Below are positions 22,334-22,397 of a stretch of 22,397 bases of DNA, in pieces. Where the stretch lies: contig SFOL01000024.1 in assembly GCA_004552385.1 (NCBI GenBank), forward strand, positions 1 to 22,397. The letters run 5' to 3'. The DNA comes from Bacteroidales bacterium. GTDB taxonomy: Bacteria; Bacteroidota; Bacteroidia; Bacteroidales; Marinilabiliaceae. The stretch's first letter is position 1; each line of letters begins with the position of its first letter. Under the pieces are notes generated by a model. That model worked only from the letters and a program-made list of their open reading frames with translations. It ran no database searches and was not told the origin of the DNA. Position numbers and translations under genes: made by a program.

Positions 22334-22397
22334 AGGGGCGGCAACCTACTCTCCCACACTCGTGTGCAGTACCATCGGCGCGGGCGGGCTTAACTTC
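22334..22397 (-). rRNA. 5S rRNA, 3' portion (runs off the window)
   Basis: Read on the minus strand, the sequence has the conserved 5S blocks GAAGTTAAGC, CGCCGATGGTACTG and GTGGGAGAGTAGG in order, ending GCCGCCCC. About the last 64 bases are present; the 5' half is outside the window. It marks the end of an rRNA operon transcribed toward the AT-rich patch. Confidence 0.95.

Noticed and set aside
22020..22393. Open frames of 60 to 92 codons near the right end
   Set aside because: They run through the rRNA terminator and 5S rRNA and have arginine/glycine-rich shadow composition.
1..22397. CRISPR array, insertion sequence or prophage
   Set aside because: No regularly spaced direct repeats, no transposase or integrase reading frame and no phage structural gene were seen on either strand.

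Overview
The window looks like a chromosomal segment from a high-GC member of the Bacteroidales (Muribaculaceae or Prevotellaceae-like; the exact family cannot be fixed from sequence alone). The support is Bacteroidetes-only families (DUF3098, DUF6427, long DUF2723 membrane proteins, a half-length starch-synthase-like protein), meso-diaminopimelate dehydrogenase, sparse Shine-Dalgarno sites, and repeated matches to the Bacteroidetes sigma-factor -7 box TAnnTTTG ahead of genes. Most of it is ordinary core genome at about 60% GC.

Layout. (1) 1-298: start of an unrecognised minus-strand gene running off the window. (2) 565-6959, minus strand: purD, DUF6427 membrane protein, ftsX, DUF3098, uppP, truB, queA. 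It joins purine synthesis, cell-division/envelope functions and tRNA modification, with an internal promoter candidate ahead of ftsX and a possible small ORF ahead of purD. (3) 7493-10615, plus strand: a 1040-residue DUF2723 polytopic protein (TMEM260/O-mannosyltransferase-like) ending in a strong terminator. (4) 11094-13000, minus: secreted C69 dipeptidase and a 58-residue PspC protein. (5) 13180-15352, plus: tcdA-type tRNA t6A dehydratase, an unknown two-helix membrane protein, and a membrane-anchored TlpA/thioredoxin-like protein in which both active-site cysteines are serines. (6) 15353-15942: no intact gene; a frameshifted short-ORF relic that I think belongs to a dispersed Bacteroidetes element, flanked by two hairpins. 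(7) 15943-16752, plus: half-length GT5-like protein. (8) 16869-19096, minus: DEAD-box RNA helicase and PfkB/adenosine-kinase-like sugar kinase. (9) tRNA-Asn(GUU) on plus, with its own promoter and terminator. (10) 19639-21065, minus: ddh followed by a small secreted protein. (11) 21390-21957: a clearly AT-rich patch with a short protein gene and the C-terminal remnant of an HNH endonuclease, next to (12) the 3' end and terminator of an rRNA operon (5S, minus).

The most unusual items are the redox-dead thioredoxin-like protein and its unknown membrane partner, the GT5-like protein that lacks both the sugar-nucleotide loop and the second domain, the frameshifted repeat relic, and the AT-rich nuclease remnant beside the rRNA operon. 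No CRISPR array, prophage, integrase or complete defence system was seen. All family calls come from reading the proteins; no database search was run.
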